DNA of 64,000 nt, from contig MPNC01000010.1 of assembly GCA_002238825.1 (NCBI GenBank), positions 59,765 to 123,764 of the forward strand, given 5' to 3'. Numbering within the stretch: the first letter of the stretch is position 1; every line of letters begins with the position of its first letter. A program made the translations under genes and the position numbers. This document shows, piece after piece, positions 17,983 through 26,559 of this stretch. This DNA is from SAR202 cluster bacterium bin87. Its GTDB lineage: Bacteria > Chloroflexota > Dehalococcoidia > Lucifugimonadales > UBA3495. The notes beneath the pieces were generated by a model. The model was not told the origin of the DNA and did not search any database. It worked only from the letters and a program-made list of their open reading frames with translations.

Positions 17983-18054
17983 GCCTCCGTAGCCCAATGG
18001 ATAGAGCGGCGCCTGGGCCGGATCGCAGGTCGGGATTTCGGGCTTCCCGGATGC
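17983..18054 (+). other. tRNA-Arg-like sequence, probably degenerate
   Basis: 72 nt. The 5' end GCCTCCGTAGCCCAATGGAT matches tRNA-Arg acceptor and D-arm consensus. The putative acceptor arms GCCTCCG and CGGATGC pair at 6 of 7 positions. The anticodon arm does not form a proper 5-bp stem with a 7-nt loop (best pairing CCTG/CAGG with a 10-nt loop), and the T-arm is mispaired. I read it as a tRNA relic or chance likeness rather than a working gene. Confidence 0.3.
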
Positions 18055-18105
18055 GCCGCCGCCACGGTCACACGCGCCTTCGCAGTTGGGCATCAATTGC
18101 GGGGC

Positions 18106-19251
18106 CTACCAGTCGAAGTCGGCGAGGTCGAGCAGGACGAGCGTGCTCCACGACGGACCCGCATTGAGGCCGTAACCCATCGGTGGACCTTCTTCCGCGC
18201 AGAGGAGAACGGTCAGGGTGACCAAGGCGTAGAACGCCTCGTCGGGGTTATTCTCGTCCTCCCTAGCGGCAAGGGTCTCGGCGATCCGCTGCGCAACCAC
18301 GTTGGTTACAATCTGGCGGGGCTCGCCCTGCAAACTGCTGGTCAGGGTTGCGGTAGCACAGCGGGTCGCCTCCGCCTGCAGGATCGCCGACTGCCGTGCC
18401 TGCTCGGCGGCTTCCTCCGCGGTCTGGATGCGCATGTGTACTCCGGCGTACCACGGCTCGCAGTCCACCGCAACGCTCCCTTTCGTCATGCGAATCGTTC
18501 CGACGCGGTAGGTCCAGTGCCCGGGTTCCGCGGGACCGGTCCACGTGCGCTCCGTCGTCTCGGCCAAGGTCGTCCAGCCCAGCGGCGTGTTGTCCCGGGC
18601 CGTCCCGGAACGCTGGACACGATAGACGACCGTGTCGGCCCTGAAGGTGGCTGCATCCCACTGCGGGTCCCTGAGGTCGTCCTCTACGCTCTCGTAGAAG
18701 TAGTCCAGGTCGTCCTCCCACTTGAGCATCAGCGAACCGTCATCCGGGCGAACGGCCTCCAGCCGGACGGCTTCGGACCACCCACAGAGCTCTCCCAGCA
18801 GTTCCGGCGTTAGCTCGGCTTCGGTGGGGAGATCCACCGTAATCTCCGCCCCGACGCCGTCGCACTCCTCGATGACCCCGTCCGTGCGGAGGGAGAAGAG
18901 GCCCACGTGGTAGACCCACCGGCCGGGGCGGGGCGCGCCTTCCCAGTGTGTCCTGTCGTTCACGATGTCCACGAACTCCAAGGTGTTGCTATCCGCCGGC
19001 CGTCGGTGGATGTAGTAGACGGCTTCCTCCACGTACAGGTCCTTGGGCCACGGGTTGATGTCAAGGGACCATTCCAGCACCACGTAGGCTGGGTCCTTGA
19101 TTCCCGCCAGGTAGCCGTCCGCGTAGAGATCGGTGATGCGGGAGGCCTCGCAGTGCTCGGCCTCCACCTGACGGGGAAGAAGGAACACGAGAATGCCGGC
19201 GACGACCAAGAGGGCCGGGATTACGGACAGGGTAAGCAATCGGGTGCGCAT
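18106..19251 (-). CDS. Secreted hypothetical protein with Fn3-like modules
   Basis: 381 residues from the ATG at 19251, chosen because CGGAGG lies 7 nt upstream. It has an N-terminal signal or anchor (LLTLSVIPALLVVAGILVFLLP). Two segments have fibronectin-III-like patterns (YVVLEWSLDINPW..YYIHRRPA..RWVYHVGLF; LMLKWEDDLDYF..VVYRVQRSG..HWTYRVGTIRM). An Ala/Gln-rich helix (AEEAAEQARQSAILQAEATR) follows. No enzyme motif. The gene follows the 241-residue membrane protein gene by 53 nt on the same strand and may share its transcript. Confidence 0.65.
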   Translation of the reverse strand: MRTRLLTLSVIPALLVVAGILVFLLPRQVEAEHCEASRITDLYADGYLAGIKDPAYVVLEWSLDINPWPKDLYVEEAVYYIHRRPADSNTLEFVDIVNDRTHWEGAPRPGRWVYHVGLFSLRTDGVIEECDGVGAEITVDLPTEAELTPELLGELCGWSEAVRLEAVRPDDGSLMLKWEDDLDYFYESVEDDLRDPQWDAATFRADTVVYRVQRSGTARDNTPLGWTTLAETTERTWTGPAEPGHWTYRVGTIRMTKGSVAVDCEPWYAGVHMRIQTAEEAAEQARQSAILQAEATRCATATLTSSLQGEPRQIVTNVVAQRIAETLAAREDENNPDEAFYALVTLTVLLCAEEGPPMGYGLNAGPSWSTLVLLDLADFDW

Positions 19252-19304
19252 GGGAAACCTCCGGTAGGACGTTGGGGGTCCAGGCAGCCCCCGTCTGACT
19301 GGGC

Positions 19305-20030
19305 CTAGCATGGGTGTTGGGGGCGTTGTTCTGCCAATTCTCTGAAACAGCCGATGAACGGCAGAGACAATGAGCGAATCCCGTTGACGAGCATCATTAC
19401 TGCTACGGCGATCCCGACCAGAGCGGCAACCAAAACCGCCCCGCAGCCGCAGCCGATCCAGCCGCTGAAGTCGGTGTAAGGTTCTACAAGATTGGACGGG
19501 ACGCCGGCCAGCACTTCAAGTCTGTACCCTGCCCATCGCTCGAGCCGCCGCATCTCGTAGTAGTCGAAGACGAACCCCACTATTGCGCCGACCCCAAAGG
19601 GCAACAGTATCTTGTCCAGAAGTTCCCCCGCCCTTCGCAGCATCCCACTTTCCAGGTCGCGCATGCGGGTCATGACGGCGGCGCCCATCCATTCCGCCGC
19701 ACACTCGACAGTGCTGATCCGGTTAGGGTCTCTCCGGTCCGCCAACAATCCGATAACGCGTTCCGCCTCTTCGGTGTCCGCGTGCGGCAGACAAAGGTCG
19801 ACCAGCTCGCGGCAAAGCCGCTCTTGGTGCCTCTGGATAGACGGTATCTCGACGATCCGCCAGGACAGCAGACCCAGGAGGATGCCAAGGCCGGGCACGA
19901 AGGCGAACGCGCCGGCTGTGGCGCCGAGCCAACCGGCCGTCAGGCACCGTCGTCGGATAGCCGCGCCACCGGCGGCGCGGCGTCGGGCCAGTTCGGTTTC
20001 ATCCCATTCCAAAGGTGGGCTCAAATGCAC
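19305..20030 (-). CDS. Membrane protein, hypothetical
   Basis: 241 residues. Helices at about 29-58 (LTAGWLGATAGAFAFVPGLG and on), about 140-160 (ILLPFGVGAIVGFVFDYYEM) and about 185-215 (WIGCGCGAVLVAALVGIAVA). The middle part is soluble and charged (QERLCRELVDLCLPHADTEE). Gly-rich membrane stretches resemble small transporter- or EcsC-like proteins, but no family is recognised. Probably co-transcribed with the secreted protein downstream. Confidence 0.6.
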   Translation of the reverse strand: MHLSPPLEWDETELARRRAAGGAAIRRRCLTAGWLGATAGAFAFVPGLGILLGLLSWRIVEIPSIQRHQERLCRELVDLCLPHADTEEAERVIGLLADRRDPNRISTVECAAEWMGAAVMTRMRDLESGMLRRAGELLDKILLPFGVGAIVGFVFDYYEMRRLERWAGYRLEVLAGVPSNLVEPYTDFSGWIGCGCGAVLVAALVGIAVAVMMLVNGIRSLSLPFIGCFRELAEQRPQHPC

Positions 20031-20259
20031 TCCCAGACAAGTTGAACTTTTTCAATGTCGTCCCGCACGAGCGAACGGCACCCAGCCTCAGCCTCGGACC
20101 ACTAGCGGAGCTTTCTATGGGTCCCATCACATCAGTAATCGGGCCAACCGTCAGCGGATTCGCCTGCCGCGAGGGCCGCGCGGTCGGTGGGTAAATTGCA
20201 GCAGGATCGGGATGCTCGATGTGGTGATCAGAGATCAATTTTTAGTCCTGTGATGTGAT

Positions 20260-20736
20260 CTAAGGTGGAGTAGCCGGGTCGGGTGCGGGCAGGTTGACCT
20301 CGCGGATCGCGTTCTGGCGGGCCGCTTCGACGATTTCAAGGATCTCTTGGCCGCCGCTGTGTCCTCGGAGTACGAGGGATACCTGCGCGCTGGCGGTGGC
20401 GAATACCAGGGCTTGCTTGAGGGAGAGCCACCAGAAGAAGGCGCAGATGAGCGCCGGGATGACTCCGAGCAGAGCGAGAGGACCGGCGAAGTTGATCGCG
20501 GCGAGGCTTGCGAGGGTGAGGATCGCGGCGATCACGAGCAGGCGGATGGAGCTGACCCGGGTTTCTTGAATGGAGTCGATCCTGTCCAGGGGCAGGATGG
20601 TCGTATTGCCGCTGCCCCACCGGGTTTCCTCGATTGAGAGGCGGCGGTTGGTGACGTTGAAACTGTAGGTGGTCCCTTTGTGGCTGCCGCCGACCTGGTG
20701 GATGACGGTTTCTCCGGGCATCAGGTTGAATGGCAT
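20260..20736 (-). CDS. PH-like domain membrane protein, hypothetical
   Basis: 158 residues. The N-terminal beta-rich part (LMPGETVIHQVGGS..TTYSFNVTNRRLSIEE..ILPLDRIDSIQE) has the pattern of bacterial PH-like (YdbT/DUF304-type) domains. Two helices follow (LLVIAAILTLASLAAINFAG; LALLGVIPALICAFFWWLSL), then a second beta segment VSLVLRGHSGGQEILEIVEA that resembles the closing strand and helix of a PH domain. Such proteins act at the membrane; function unknown. ATG at 20736, upstream GGAGG of moderate quality. Confidence 0.6.
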   Translation of the reverse strand: MPFNLMPGETVIHQVGGSHKGTTYSFNVTNRRLSIEETRWGSGNTTILPLDRIDSIQETRVSSIRLLVIAAILTLASLAAINFAGPLALLGVIPALICAFFWWLSLKQALVFATASAQVSLVLRGHSGGQEILEIVEAARQNAIREVNLPAPDPATPP

Positions 20737-20915
20737 CTATGCACCTCCAAGGGCCCTGGATAGGTTGGAGAGGGTTTAGGACTGGCGGTTCGTGATTGCC
20801 TGATTGAGCAGTTCATGAGCGCCTAGTCGTGGGTTCGGATTTCCATCAGCGGAACTGACCGTTCACGAGCGTAGTGAATTGTCCGCATTCTATCATCACA
20901 GTTGATGACCTAATG

Positions 20916-20957
20916 ATAACTATTTGGTAACATGGCTGTGGTAACGGTACGGTAACA
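20916..20957 (+). promoter_or_regulatory. Direct repeats GATAAC/GGTAAC with 11-bp spacing, likely OmpR-type binding sites
   Basis: GATAAC at 20916 and GGTAAC at 20927 are 11 bp apart; GGTAAC at 20941 and 20952 are again 11 bp apart. Two tandem pairs with helical-turn spacing are the classic layout for OmpR/PhoB winged-helix regulators. They lie about 110-145 bp before the gene for a protein that itself carries such a domain, so autoregulation is the simple reading. Confidence 0.5.
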
Positions 20958-21060
20958 TCCGCCAGGCTGCGCACGGACGCGCCCCGAGCAGCGGGTGGAA
21001 CCCGCAATCCGTCCTTCCATCCGGCGACGGCTCACATTCCCGAGGAGATAAGACAACGAG

Positions 21061-23454
21061 ATGAACTCCGACGAGTTGCTCAGGGAGAACCAGGCCCTGC
21101 GGGAGCGTCTCTCCCGGCTGAGTGAGGCCAGCCTGCGCATCACCGGGGACCTGGAACCCAACGCCGTGCTGCAGGGGGTGGTGGACGGGGCCCGCTCGCT
21201 GACCGGGGCCAGGACGGCCGGCATCACCGCGCTGGACGAACGGGGACAGCTGTGGGAGTTCGTCACCTCGGGACTGACGCCGGAGGAGCACCGCTTGGTG
21301 CTGGAGCTGCCCGGGGGTCTGGAGTTCTTCGCCTACCTGGGCGGGCTGCCGGACCCGCTGCGGGTGGCGGACTTCTCGGCGTATGCCAGGGCGGCGGGCC
21401 TGCCGGACATCGGCCCGCCCCTGGGGCCGGTGGGGGCCTTCCTGAGAATGCCCATCCGGCTGCTGGGCCGCCGCGTCGGCGACATCTACCTCGCGGGCAA
21501 GGCGGGTCAATATGAGAGTCGGGACGGCGGGGAGTTCACCCAGGACGACGAGGAGACCCTGGCGCTGTTCGCCGCCCAGGCTGCTTTGGCCATAGCCAAC
21601 GCGCTGCGCTACCGGGAGGAACAGCGGGGCCGGGAATACCTCGAAACCTTGGTCAACACCTCCCCGGTGGGCGTGGTGGTCTTTGACGCCGTAACGGGAG
21701 CGCCGCTGTCCCTCAACCGGGAGGCCCGGCGGATCGTGGACGGCCTGCGGGAGCCGGACCAGACGGCGGAGCAGTTGCTGGAGGCGCTGAGCTTCCGGCG
21801 GGCCGACGGGCGGGAGATTTCCCTGAGCGAGTTTCCCCTGACCCGCGCCCTGGCCACCGGCGAGACGGTGCGGGCCGAGGAGATCGTGATCAGCGTCCCC
21901 GAAGGACGCAGCGTCACCACCCTGATCAACGCCACCCCCATACTGTCCGATGAGGGCGCCATCGAGACCGTGGTCGTCACCCTCCAGGACCTGACGCCCC
22001 TGGAGGAGATCGAGCGGCAGCGGGCCGAGTTCCTGGGCACGGTGAGCCACGAGCTGAGGGCGCCGCTCACCTCCATCAAGGGCTCCGCCGCCGCCCTGCT
22101 GCGCAACCCGTCAACCCTGGACGCCGCCGAGACCCAGCAGTTCCTGCGCATCATCGACGGCCAGGCCGACCATATACTGGACCTGATCGGGGAGCTGCTG
22201 GACGCGGCCCGGATCGACGCCGGCGTCCTGTCGGTCTCCCCGGAACCCTCGGACGTGGCCGTGCTGGTGGACCGGGCCGTGGGCCTCTTCCAGAGCGGCG
22301 GGGGCCGGAGCAACGTCAGTATCGACCTGCGGCCGGAGTTGCCCCGGGCGTTGGCGGACCGGCGCCGCGTCGAGCAGGTGCTGACCAACCTGCTGGCCAA
22401 CGCCGCCCGGCACTCCCCGGAGTCGTCCACCATACGGGTGAGCGCCGCTCTGGAGGGGGTCCACGTGGCCGTCTCCGTGTCCGACGACGGCGTGGGGGTG
22501 TCTTCCGAGCTGCTGCCCTACCTCTTCCGCCGGTTCTTCCGCGCCGAAGGCGATGAGGGGGATGGCGTGGGCGCCGGCCTGGGCCTGGCCGTCTGCAAGG
22601 GAATAGTCGAGGCCCACGGCGGCCGCATCCGGGCCGAGAGCGACGGCCCGGGCCGGGGAGCCACTTTCACCTTCACCCTGCCGGCGGCCGAGGAGGTCGC
22701 CAGCCAGCCCGACCTTTCCGAGCGGAGCGGACACCAGCGGGTTCGGGTCCTGGCGGTGGACGACGACGCCCAGGCCCTGCGCTTCGTGCGCGACGCCCTC
22801 ACGGAGGCCGGATACGAGGTAACCGCCACCGGCGACCCGGAGGAGGCCCTCTCGCTGATGGAGCGGGAGCAACCCCGCCTGGTCCTGCTGGACCTGGTCC
22901 TGCCCGGAACCGACGGCATCGAGTTGATGCAGGACATCCTCCGCATCGCCGACGTGCCGGTGATCTTCCTGTCCGGCTACGGGCAGGACCTGGTGATTGT
23001 CCGGGCCTTCGAGATGGGCGCCGACGACTACATCGTCAAGCCCTTCTCGCCCACGGAGCTGGCGGCCAGAGTGCAGGCGGCCTTGCGGCGGCGGACCGGT
23101 CTGGCCCGGATGGCTCCCTCGGAACCCTACGTGCGGGGCGATCTGACCATCGACTATGTGCAGCGGCTGGTGAGCGTGGCGGGCGAGCCGGTGCGCCTCA
23201 CGGCCGTGGAGTACGACCTGCTGCGCGAGCTCTCAATCCACGCCGGACGGGTGCTGACCCACCAGCACCTGCTGCAACGGGTCTGGGGCAAGACCGAGGC
23301 CGGAACCCCAAAGGTGATCCGCACCCACCTGATGCGGCTGCGGCGCAAGCTGGGTGAGGACGGCGACAACCCCAGGTACATCTTCGCCGAGCCACGGGTG
23401 GGCTACCGCATGGAGCGGCCCGATGTCGGGGTAGGGGGTGGGGCGGGGCCGTAG
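21061..23454 (+). CDS. Fused GAF-PAS-histidine kinase-receiver-OmpR winged-helix protein (intact paralogue)
   Basis: 797 residues, collinear with the 6435-8843 protein throughout. GAF about 20-195, PAS about 200-315, H box GTVSHELRAPLTSIKGS with His330, N box LLANAARHS, G1 SDDGVG, G2 AGLGLAVCKGIVEAHGG. The receiver has RVLAVDDDAQ, phospho-Asp in VLLDLVLPG and Lys in YIVKPFSP. The OmpR-type domain ends AEPRVGYRME. There is no membrane segment, so a cytoplasmic signal bound by GAF or PAS is expected. Phosphoryl transfer from His330 to the receiver in the same chain, then DNA binding, is the predicted route. GAGGAG precedes the ATG at 21061. A hairpin terminator follows the stop by about 40 nt. 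Confidence 0.95.
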   Translation: MNSDELLRENQALRERLSRLSEASLRITGDLEPNAVLQGVVDGARSLTGARTAGITALDERGQLWEFVTSGLTPEEHRLVLELPGGLEFFAYLGGLPDPLRVADFSAYARAAGLPDIGPPLGPVGAFLRMPIRLLGRRVGDIYLAGKAGQYESRDGGEFTQDDEETLALFAAQAALAIANALRYREEQRGREYLETLVNTSPVGVVVFDAVTGAPLSLNREARRIVDGLREPDQTAEQLLEALSFRRADGREISLSEFPLTRALATGETVRAEEIVISVPEGRSVTTLINATPILSDEGAIETVVVTLQDLTPLEEIERQRAEFLGTVSHELRAPLTSIKGSAAALLRNPSTLDAAETQQFLRIIDGQADHILDLIGELLDAARIDAGVLSVSPEPSDVAVLVDRAVGLFQSGGGRSNVSIDLRPELPRALADRRRVEQVLTNLLANAARHSPESSTIRVSAALEGVHVAVSVSDDGVGVSSELLPYLFRRFFRAEGDEGDGVGAGLGLAVCKGIVEAHGGRIRAESDGPGRGATFTFTLPAAEEVASQPDLSERSGHQRVRVLAVDDDAQALRFVRDALTEAGYEVTATGDPEEALSLMEREQPRLVLLDLVLPGTDGIELMQDILRIADVPVIFLSGYGQDLVIVRAFEMGADDYIVKPFSPTELAARVQAALRRRTGLARMAPSEPYVRGDLTIDYVQRLVSVAGEPVRLTAVEYDLLRELSIHAGRVLTHQHLLQRVWGKTEAGTPKVIRTHLMRLRRKLGEDGDNPRYIFAEPRVGYRMERPDVGVGGGAGP

Positions 23455-23491
23455 GCTGCTGGGCTCCGCCGGGAACGGTCCGGTAAAACCA

Positions 23492-23520
23492 CAAGCCCCT
23501 GCGGACATGGCAGGGGCTTG
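23492..23520. terminator. Hairpin terminator, 10-bp perfect stem
   Basis: Arms CAAGCCCCTG and CAGGGGCTTG enclose a 9-nt loop. A short T run (TTTT) follows only when read on the minus strand; on the plus strand no T run follows. It may serve both the kinase gene and the minus-strand side. Confidence 0.65.
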
Positions 23521-23628
23521 ACTATTCATCCCTCGCGCGGGTCGGAGCTTTTGGTCGATTACGCCGCAAGCGTGAACCTCAATTCGAAGGTTCTTGATTT
23601 TATCCAATTTGGTGGGCAGAATCGTACT

Positions 23629-23915
23629 CTAAGGTCGCCATCGGCGTTTTGGCCACTGGTATTCGCCGGTGAACAGGATGCGGGCCAGGAGCTCGGGCTC
23701 GACGGTCAGCCCGACGCGTTTCCGCCGTCTGACTGCTTCTCCAAAATGGGCGGTATTCCAGTAAATGATGATGGCAGCGAGCAGGTTGAGCCCAGCCATG
23801 CGGCAGTGCTGGCCCTCGCTGGAGCGGTGGCGGATTTCGCGCTGGCGTCCGGTCCGGAGCGCGTGATGAGCCTCGCCCTTGTTCAGGTCGGTGTTGGCTC
23901 GGCGCTGTCCGTAAG
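23629..23915 (-). pseudogene. Tn3-family transposase, C-terminal fragment
   Basis: Read on the minus strand: TDLNKGEAHHALRTGRQREI, RHRSSEGQHCRMAGLNLLAA, IIIYWNTAHFGEAV and VEPELLARILFTGEYQWPK, ending at a TAG (23629-23631). These are the conserved last 90 or so residues of Tn3 transposases (LNKGEa..aLar; GLNLvvaaIilWNT; L.hlsplgw.hi.ltGdY.W). Everything upstream, including the catalytic core, is missing. Confidence 0.85.
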
Positions 23916-23918
23916 GGG

Positions 23919-23981
23919 CCGGTTAGCCGTTACGCTTTCCCCGGTTAGGTGTTACGTTTAGCCCGGTTAGGTGTTACGTTT
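23919..23981 (+). repeat. Three 19-bp direct repeats, 22-bp period (CCGGTTAGgtGTTACGttt)
   Basis: Units at 23919-23937, 23941-23959 and 23963-23981; the last two are identical. A related sequence (CGTTAGCTGTTACGCT) lies at 24123-24138. They border the Tn3 relic and may be transposase or resolvase binding sites left from an element end. Nothing coding is seen in 23982-24254. Confidence 0.6.
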
Positions 23982-24040
23982 TGGGGCAAATTCCTACTCA
24001 GAATGGGCTTCACCTACCCCTACCTCTACAGAGGAGGGGG

Positions 24041-24088
24041 AGGGGTGTGGGAGCAGGGCCCCTTTTGATTCCCCACTCCCACACCCCT
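24041..24088. repeat. 13-bp perfect inverted repeat with 22-nt loop
   Basis: AGGGGTGTGGGAG (24041-24053) pairs with CTCCCACACCCCT (24076-24088). It could be a terminator, a REP-like element or the stem of a small mobile element; no clear T run follows. Confidence 0.6.
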
Positions 24089-24254
24089 TAGACAGCAAGT
24101 CGCAATCGCTTGGTCGCCGTCGTTAGCTGTTACGCTCAGCACACACAGGATCAGAAATAGCATCTCCAGCCTAGCGACGAGCTTGCGCCCGAAACTTTAA
24201 TTGGCCGGCAGTATGTTCAAGGTTTGATGCTATCCTTGAATATGGAGATCGCAC

Positions 24255-25526
24255 ATGGCCAGGTTTGATGAACGCAGTTGGGAACCTGACTTCACAGCGC
24301 TCACCCGGCGTGATCGCCGGCCATGCCGGTATTCGGTCTACCTGCCGGACCTGCTATCTGATCGCCGCTTCGCCTTCGACGGCGACGTGGCCGCGGACGT
24401 GGCAGACGCCGAGGCTGACCTGGTCAGACTCAACGGAGCGGTGGGCGCTCTGGCTGATACTGAGGGGCTGGCCCGTCTGCTGTTGCGCGCTGAGTCGGTG
24501 GCTTCCTCCCGCATCGAGGGCCTGGTGGTGGGCGGAAGACGGATGCTGCGAGCTGATGCGGCGCGCCATCTGGGCGAGGAGGTCAGGGACGTCACTGCCG
24601 CCGAGGTGTTGGCCAACATCGATGCCATGGTCTGGGGCGTTAATGCGGTGGAGCCCGACGGCGCGATTACCCTGGACACGCTATTGGAGGTTCACCGGCG
24701 GCTCTTGTCGGGAACTCGCCTGGAGGAACACGGTGGCCATGTCCGCACGGTGCAGAACTGGATCGGCGGCAGCGATTACAACCCCTGCTCGGCGGCGTTC
24801 GTGCCGCCACCTCCGGAAGATGTTCTCGTTCTGCTGGATGATCTGGTTGCCTTCTGCAACGACGAAGCACTGCCGGCCTTGGCGCAGGCGGCGATTGCCC
24901 ACGCTCAGTTCGAGACTATCCACCCGTTCGTTGACGGTAATGGGCGGGCCGGACGGGTGTTGATCCACCTGGTGCTGCGCCGGCGTGGGATCGCGACGCG
25001 ATTCCTGCCACCGGTCTCCCTGGTGCTGGCCACCTGGGCGGCCGAATGCGTGGCGGGGCTCACGGCCAATCGCTATGTGGGTGAGCCAGGGTCGGATACC
25101 GCCCATATGGGCATCAACAGCTGGACGGCGCTGTTTGCTGCGGCCTGTCGCCGGGCGGTGGCGGATGCGGTGTGGTTTGAGGAACGAGTGCGCCAACTGC
25201 AGGAGACCTGGCGCCAGCGAGCGGGCAATCCACGACGGGACTCGGCGGTGCAGCGACTGATCGGAGCGTTGCCAGCGGCTCCGGTGCTCACCGTGGCGAC
25301 CGCGGCCGAGCTTACCGGACGCTCGTTCCAGGCTGCCAACCAGGCCATGGACCGGCTGGTGGAGGCCGGAGTGCTGGTGCAGGTCAGCGTAGGACGGCGC
25401 AACCGCGCCTTTGAAGCGCCGGAGCTCATCGACCTGTTCACGGCGCTGGAGCGGCAGTTGGCCAGCCCGACAGGCGACACTCTGGCGGCTGAGCCGGTGC
25501 GCCGCGTGCCGGAGCGAAGGCCGTAG
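24255..25526 (+). CDS. Fic family protein (AMP-transferase) with N-terminal inhibitory motif
   Basis: 423 residues. The active-site loop HPFVDGNGRAGR starts at His223 and matches HPFx(D/E)GNGRxxR completely. The N-terminal Fic_N helix has S84-S-R-I-E88-G89, the (S/T)xxxE(G/N) inhibitory motif of class II Fic proteins, in which the Glu blocks productive ATP binding. A C-terminal winged-helix-like region follows (VLTVATAAELTGRSFQAANQ, AMDRLVEAGVLVQV). Fic proteins transfer AMP or other groups to Ser/Thr/Tyr hydroxyls of target proteins; the target here is unknown. GGAGAT precedes the ATG. The nearest downstream gene is convergent, so the gene is monocistronic. Confidence 0.93.
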   Translation: MARFDERSWEPDFTALTRRDRRPCRYSVYLPDLLSDRRFAFDGDVAADVADAEADLVRLNGAVGALADTEGLARLLLRAESVASSRIEGLVVGGRRMLRADAARHLGEEVRDVTAAEVLANIDAMVWGVNAVEPDGAITLDTLLEVHRRLLSGTRLEEHGGHVRTVQNWIGGSDYNPCSAAFVPPPPEDVLVLLDDLVAFCNDEALPALAQAAIAHAQFETIHPFVDGNGRAGRVLIHLVLRRRGIATRFLPPVSLVLATWAAECVAGLTANRYVGEPGSDTAHMGINSWTALFAAACRRAVADAVWFEERVRQLQETWRQRAGNPRRDSAVQRLIGALPAAPVLTVATAAELTGRSFQAANQAMDRLVEAGVLVQVSVGRRNRAFEAPELIDLFTALERQLASPTGDTLAAEPVRRVPERRP

Positions 25527-25527
25527 G

Positions 25528-25788
25528 TTACGCGATGTCGTAGTCGCGCAGGCTCTCGTTCCAGATGCGGCGGATGACCTCGCCGGGAACGTCGCGGATT
25601 TCACGCCGCATGGCGAAGCCCATGTCAGGCGTGCCGGAGAAGGGGATTTTCACCAGATCGGTCTCGTCGGTGGTGATTTCAACACGGAGGTCCGCGTCAG
25701 CCCGGAGTTCCTCGATGAGGTTCACCAGCCGTTCCAGGGCGTCGGCCAAGGCCAGCTCGGTGACGATGGGTTTCCGCGGTTCCGGCAT
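25528..25788 (-). CDS. Small hypothetical protein
   Basis: 86 residues from the ATG at 25788, with GGGAGG 5 nt upstream. Acidic and helical at the start (ELALADALERLVNLIEELRA), then alternating hydrophobic and charged (LRVEITTDETDLVKIPF), ending with RDVPGEVIRRIWNESLRDYD. No family recognised. Its stop abuts the end of the convergent Fic gene. The longer frame upstream to 26313 has no codon character and was not used. Confidence 0.55.
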   Translation of the reverse strand: MPEPRKPIVTELALADALERLVNLIEELRADADLRVEITTDETDLVKIPFSGTPDMGFAMRREIRDVPGEVIRRIWNESLRDYDIA

Positions 25789-26155
25789 GGGGTCCTCCCG
25801 GCGGCGGATCTGCGGTAGGGTCGCCCATCGTGCCACGGGCAAAAACCGGCCCGCCGGGGCCATTGTGCCACAGTGGAACACCGGCTCCAACTGCAGGTGC
25901 AGCGCTGAGGCTGGAGGCAGCGCAATGGGACCGGGGGATGGAGGGGTTAATGCGGGCGAGATCCGGCAGCGGCACCCACGCAGTGATCGGACAGACGTCC
26001 ACATCAGCATAGTGGCGGCGACCACCCTCGGCTGCACGCAATGACCCCTGGGGCCTGGGCGGGTCCACCTTCGTACGTGGTCATACGATGCTTCGTACAT
26101 CAACTGCGCTCGGTCATAGCCGCTGACGTTGGTCGAGAGCCCGCCGCGCCGGCCG

Positions 26156-26551
26156 TCAGGCGTCGCGGGGGTCGGGCATGCAGTAGCCGACGCCGCGCAC
26201 GCTGAAGATCCAAGCCGGGTTCTGCGCGTCGTCGCCGAGCTTCCTGACGAAGTTCCGCACCCGGTTGACCCCGCCCGCCTGGGGCCTGCTCCAGATCTGG
26301 CCCAGCAGGGCATCGCAGTCGACCACGCGCCCCGCGTTCTGCGAGAGCACCCGCAGCAGGTCGAACTCGGTGGCGGTCAGCTCGACCGGGCATCCGGCCA
26401 CCGTCACCCGCCGCCCCTCGTAGTGTATGGCCAGCTCGCCCAGGGCGAAGGGCTCGGGGCGGGTGGCCCGGCTGGACCCGACGCGCAGTTCAGGCCGATA
26501 TGTTACGCAAAGAATACCATAATCGGCGTGATAGACACACAACGGTGACAT
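26156..26551 (-). CDS. Orphan OmpR-type winged-helix protein, probably a truncated relic of a third fused regulator
   Basis: 131 residues. From about residue 40 it matches the C-terminal domain of the two fused kinases: FALGELAIHYEGRRVTV, VELTATEFDLLRVLSQNAGR, RVRNFVRKLGDD and IFSVRGVGYCMP. There is no receiver or kinase before it. The first 35 residues have no domain character, so the start at 26551 is uncertain. It could still bind DNA and compete at the sites of its paralogues, or be a decaying remnant. Confidence 0.6.
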   Translation of the reverse strand: MSPLCVYHADYGILCVTYRPELRVGSSRATRPEPFALGELAIHYEGRRVTVAGCPVELTATEFDLLRVLSQNAGRVVDCDALLGQIWSRPQAGGVNRVRNFVRKLGDDAQNPAWIFSVRGVGYCMPDPRDA

Positions 26552-26559
26552 ACTAAGTG

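Noticed and set aside
17983..18054. Functional tRNA-Arg
   Set aside because: The anticodon stem-loop cannot be drawn and the T-arm is mispaired, so it is reported only as a tRNA-like relic.
23518..23961. Plus-strand open frame of 147 codons
   Set aside because: It is antisense to the Tn3 transposase relic, which explains the coding pattern on the other strand.
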